Shown here: positions 61,204-64,000 of the stretch, one piece after another | Position numbering within the stretch: position 1 is the first letter of the stretch | Layout: each line of letters begins with the position of its first letter | NCBI GenBank assembly: GCA_017379935.1 | Contig: JAFNVC010000016.1 | Span: 1 to 64,000, forward strand | Length of the DNA stretch: 64,000 nucleotides | Direction: 5' to 3' | From: Clostridia bacterium | GTDB taxonomy: Bacteria > Bacillota > Clostridia > Oscillospirales > Acutalibacteraceae | The notes under the pieces: generated by a model | What the model saw: only the letters and a program-made list of their open reading frames with translations | Databases searched by the model: none | What the model was told of the DNA's origin: nothing | Position numbers and translations under genes: made by a program

Positions 61204-62820
61204 TTATTTTTCGTCTTCGTTAATAAACTTGCCTTTGTGCGGGACATCTATGACATGGTGCGCTTGCTCAAAGGCAATGGTACCAAGTTTTTGAACAGGT
61301 GCAAACGGCGGGAAGAAGACATCAACATCCTTTTTAAGATGCTCTGCAAGCGCCGTTATCGGCGGCTTGCTCGAAGGATGGAAGGTTACTTCATCCTCGT
61401 CGTCAAAAGTGAATTTGATAATTCGCTGGCATACAGCCTGAAGCGGTCGCATATGTACCGTCAGCTCGTTCTGAGAGGTCCACGCCGCCGTCGAATTTGC
61501 CGTAAAGGGCATTCCCGCAAGCGTAATCGGACTCTTGCGTGCCTTACCGTCCATACCGCAGAGAATCGTATTGTGCTCATCGCCCTCGTCCCAGGTCATC
61601 GTGCAGGTGTCCTCCTGAAATTCGAAAACAACGTTCGTGATACCGCCTGCTCTGTCGCCCGACATATAGACAATCGGAATCGGGAGCATGCTTACGGGGA
61701 AGCCCGCCGTCGAAAGAACGAGATTCTTCTGGAATTTCATCACCTTGCCGTCGAGCCAATCCTCGAGCGTGCTTCTCTGCATTTCGGGAAGGTCCTCGTC
61801 AAGCGGTGCGAGCGCAGGCTTTTCTTCGGGAGTCTGCTCACCGTCGATTTCTATAAGACATTTCGGGAAATGCCGCCAGATACAGTCGCGCGTTTTCTGC
61901 TCGTCAATCTCACTTGCCGTAAGGATGAAGCACGCATCATAATCCTTTGCAACGATACCGAACTGTGAGAACATACCGTCAGCACGGTAGCCGTTAGTGC
62001 CTGCGCATCGCCAGAAGCAGTATCCGTAGCCCGACTGTGAATCGGGAGTTTTGTTGACGGATTCGTTGAGTGCCTGCACCTTCTGCGATTTATGCACCCA
62101 ATCGGCAGGGATTACCTGCTTACCGTTGAACATACCCTTCTGCTGATACATCAGCGTAAATTTCGCAACGTCCTCCGTCTTGAGGAAAAGTCCCCATCCG
62201 CCTGCCTCGATGCCGTCGATATCGTGCTCCCAGAACGGAACATCAATTCCGAGCGGCTCGAAAAGACGCGGTGTAAGATATTCAATAACGCTCATTCCCG
62301 TAACGCGAGTGAGCATTGCGCAGAGCATATACTGATTTTCGCTGATATATTCCCAATGTCCGTCACCGGGAGTGAATGACCACGGTGCATCGAAGAAATC
62401 CTTTATCCAACGGTTTTTACCCTTATCCGTAAAAACGCTGACACCCTTTCCCGACTGCATTGAAAGCAGATGATGCACGGAGAGCATCTCGAGATTTGCA
62501 TCCGGATCCTCCTTGCGGAATTCGGGGAAGATATCAATAAGTCTCGTATCAGTTGTTATAAGACCCTCGCTGACGGCAAAGCCGACCGCCGCGGAGGTAA
62601 AGGACTTGCTGACGGAATACATCGCGTGCGGAATATCGGGAGCATAAGGCTCTGCCCAGCTTTCGAACGCTACCTTACCGTGGCGCAGAATCATTATGCT
62701 GTGAACTTCAATATTGCTGTCCTTAAAATCCTTGATAAGCTCGGCTACCTCACGCGAGGAAACACCGACCTGTTCAGGATAGTCAGCCCTTTCGAGGCTG
62801 ATTTTTTTGTTTTCGTTCAA
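61204..62820 (-). CDS. Serine hydrolase of the beta-lactamase class C fold
   Basis: 538 residues from TTG 62820, seven bases after GAGGTG; GTG 62829 lies in the ribosome site. Motifs of the class C/penicillin-binding fold: AMYSVSKSFTSAAVGF with the nucleophile Ser and Lys of SxxK, ISENQYM as the Tyr-x-Asn-like site, and a later HxG-like region. Residues about 330-538 form a C-terminal beta-rich domain. No signal peptide, so it is intracellular; the substrate could be an ester or peptide. It is followed by the YhhN-type gene. Confidence 0.83.
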   Translation of the reverse strand: MNENKKISLERADYPEQVGVSSREVAELIKDFKDSNIEVHSIMILRHGKVAFESWAEPYAPDIPHAMYSVSKSFTSAAVGFAVSEGLITTDTRLIDIFPEFRKEDPDANLEMLSVHHLLSMQSGKGVSVFTDKGKNRWIKDFFDAPWSFTPGDGHWEYISENQYMLCAMLTRVTGMSVIEYLTPRLFEPLGIDVPFWEHDIDGIEAGGWGLFLKTEDVAKFTLMYQQKGMFNGKQVIPADWVHKSQKVQALNESVNKTPDSQSGYGYCFWRCAGTNGYRADGMFSQFGIVAKDYDACFILTASEIDEQKTRDCIWRHFPKCLIEIDGEQTPEEKPALAPLDEDLPEMQRSTLEDWLDGKVMKFQKNLVLSTAGFPVSMLPIPIVYMSGDRAGGITNVVFEFQEDTCTMTWDEGDEHNTILCGMDGKARKSPITLAGMPFTANSTAAWTSQNELTVHMRPLQAVCQRIIKFTFDDEDEVTFHPSSKPPITALAEHLKKDVDVFFPPFAPVQKLGTIAFEQAHHVIDVPHKGKFINEDEK

Positions 62821-62849
62821 ACCTATCACCTCAAAATTTATTTTAAAAA

Positions 62850-64000
62850 TTACTGTGCTTTTTTCATCTTATCTCTTCTTTTGAAAAGAAGAATCTGCGA
62901 CACGATAAATGCCGCGCCGACAAGCACAACCGCCGCAAGTCTGCCTGCCGTAAAATCAAATTTAAGCGTTACCGCCTTTTTTTCGCCAAGGGTCAGATTA
63001 TCGTATGCAGACTGCAGAGCGTGGCGGGCATTCTGCATTTCGGAAAGCGAGCCTGAATTTACGATAAGCTCATTTGCATCCGCCAAGGCTGATACAAATG
63101 CGTTTTCGGTATCCGTTGTGTACGCCTGCAGGTCGGTTGACTTATATAAATCAACAAAATATCCGAGCTGTTTTTTCTCGTTTTCAATTTCGGACAGATA
63201 TTCGCCCAGCTGTTCGGGATAGTCGGTTTCGATTACCGTGTAGCCGAGCGTTATAAGGTCATCCCAGCCACGCTCCGAATCGGGACGCTTACCGCTTCTG
63301 CCGCCGACCATCGATGCCATAGCTCTCATACCTTTTTCCTCAATAAAGGACATCAGATAGTCGTCATAAAGCACGCCGTTGCCGTTTTTACTGCCAAGCT
63401 CGATTGTCTTTGTTTCACAGGGAAAGCTCTTTTTAACGGCAGATGTCGCAAGAAAAATTATATTGCCCTGATAGTTGCCGAAATAGTTGTCAGCAATACT
63501 CGTAGTGGTGAAGTCAATATCGCTCATTGAATCACCCTTAAAGCGGAAAATAACCTTATCCTCCGCGCCGAGCGACTCCAGATAATCGTGAACGGCATAA
63601 AAATCGTCACAGCTTGTGTTGATGATAAGCACCGTATCCCCTGCCGACTGAACTGCACTTTCAAGGCTTGCGACCTTACATTCGGTAACAGGCTTATCCT
63701 CGCCGCCGTTTTCCGCGCGCAGATAAAGTGCTGTTAATTCGTCGAGAGTCATATCTGCAACATTTTCGGAAACCGTTTTTCCGTTTTCATCCGCAACCAT
63801 TCTGTCGGTCGTTTCATCAGCCATAAGCACGGCCTTACCGTCCTTTGTCAGGCGGACATCAACGCTGACCGCACCGTAGCTGACTGCCGTCCTGACTGCC
63901 TCAGCAGAATTTTCAGGATAAGAATGCCAGTCACCCCTGTGCGAGATGCAGATAATTTCATCCCCCAACGCAAAGCTGTCAATATCTGTCGCCGCAACAC
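62850..64000 (-). CDS. GDPD-like membrane protein, partial at the window edge, probable pseudoenzyme
   Basis: At least 383 residues; the frame is open to base 64000, so the N-terminus lies outside the window. ISHRGDWHSYPENS is the start of a glycerophosphodiester phosphodiesterase barrel. The other catalytic places are changed: VSVDVRLTKDG has Ser where the first metal Glu is expected, LMADETTDR has Ala for the second catalytic His, and LIINTSCDD lacks the later Glu and Lys. A helical stalk and a C-terminal transmembrane helix (AAVVLVGAAFIVSQILLF) follow. It probably binds rather than cuts, unless an unseen N-terminal part supplies activity. Confidence 0.75.
   Translation of the reverse strand, partial: VAATDIDSFALGDEIICISHRGDWHSYPENSAEAVRTAVSYGAVSVDVRLTKDGKAVLMADETTDRMVADENGKTVSENVADMTLDELTALYLRAENGGEDKPVTECKVASLESAVQSAGDTVLIINTSCDDFYAVHDYLESLGAEDKVIFRFKGDSMSDIDFTTTSIADNYFGNYQGNIIFLATSAVKKSFPCETKTIELGSKNGNGVLYDDYLMSFIEEKGMRAMASMVGGRSGKRPDSERGWDDLITLGYTVIETDYPEQLGEYLSEIENEKKQLGYFVDLYKSTDLQAYTTDTENAFVSALADANELIVNSGSLSEMQNARHALQSAYDNLTLGEKKAVTLKFDFTAGRLAAVVLVGAAFIVSQILLFKRRDKMKKAQ

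Overview
The window looks like chromosomal DNA of a low- to mid-GC, Gram-positive anaerobe of the class Clostridia, most like the gut Oscillospirales/Ruminococcaceae. The evidence is the set of genes present: hemW-lepA order, NrdR, a HrcA/CIRCE-controlled groESL, a PII-like c-di-AMP receptor (DarA type), a biotin-dependent sodium pump decarboxylase, a dockerin-tagged leucine-rich-repeat protein, and many sigma-A promoters with near-perfect TTGACA-17-TATAAT. The family-level placement is inference; no rRNA is present.

Layout. 1-5.9 kb: a partial intergenic repeat, a phosphodiesterase-like protein, a lipoprotein, a YmfI-like reductase, a zinc-ribbon membrane protein and a sugar dehydrogenase/isomerase pair. 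6-12.7 kb: hemW-lepA, a cell-wall 3D-domain protein and two unknown polytopic membrane proteins. 12.9-19.7 kb: glycyl-tRNA synthetase, then an oxaloacetate decarboxylase cluster in which one alpha subunit is followed by two complete membrane/biotin modules separated by a terminator-like hairpin. 19.75-20.05 kb: a 304-bp nested palindrome. 20-26.1 kb: an acyltransferase, an EF-G paralogue and the dockerin/LRR protein. 26.2-31.6 kb: a seven-gene phage head and packaging module with two apparent in-frame fusions, no tail, lysis or integrase genes and no broken frames. 31.9-38.6 kb: rplM-rpsI, a GIY-YIG protein, a candidate type I toxin-antitoxin locus, a ZIP transporter, a PHP protein, a metallophosphoesterase and a GH29-type fucosidase. 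38.8-39.2 kb: tRNA-Ser(GGA) with direct and inverted partial copies of itself. 39.2-46.8 kb: a GH123/DUF4091-type hydrolase, two lipid/amino-acid enzymes, an alpha/beta hydrolase, nrdR and an isomerase. 47-51 kb: groESL and a sigma/anti-sigma-like/surface-protein operon. 51.2-64 kb: an amino-sugar pair with nagB, an acyl-CoA synthetase, pyridoxal kinase, trmL, dut, an ABC exporter with a DUF1854 partner, darA, a lysoplasmalogenase-like protein, a beta-lactamase-fold hydrolase and a GDPD-like protein that runs off the end.

How the genes fit together. Most of the window is housekeeping and carbohydrate metabolism: glycan degradation (GH29, GH123-like, NagB, Gfo/Idh/MocA and sugar isomerases) and sodium-coupled decarboxylation suit a fermenting gut anaerobe. 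The accessory features that deserve attention are the streamlined tail-less phage module, the tandem decarboxylase modules, the 304-bp folded element, the tRNA-Ser-derived repeats, the type I toxin-antitoxin candidate and the GDPD-like protein that lacks its catalytic residues. All functional calls rest on reading the sequence and on remembered family features; no database search was run.
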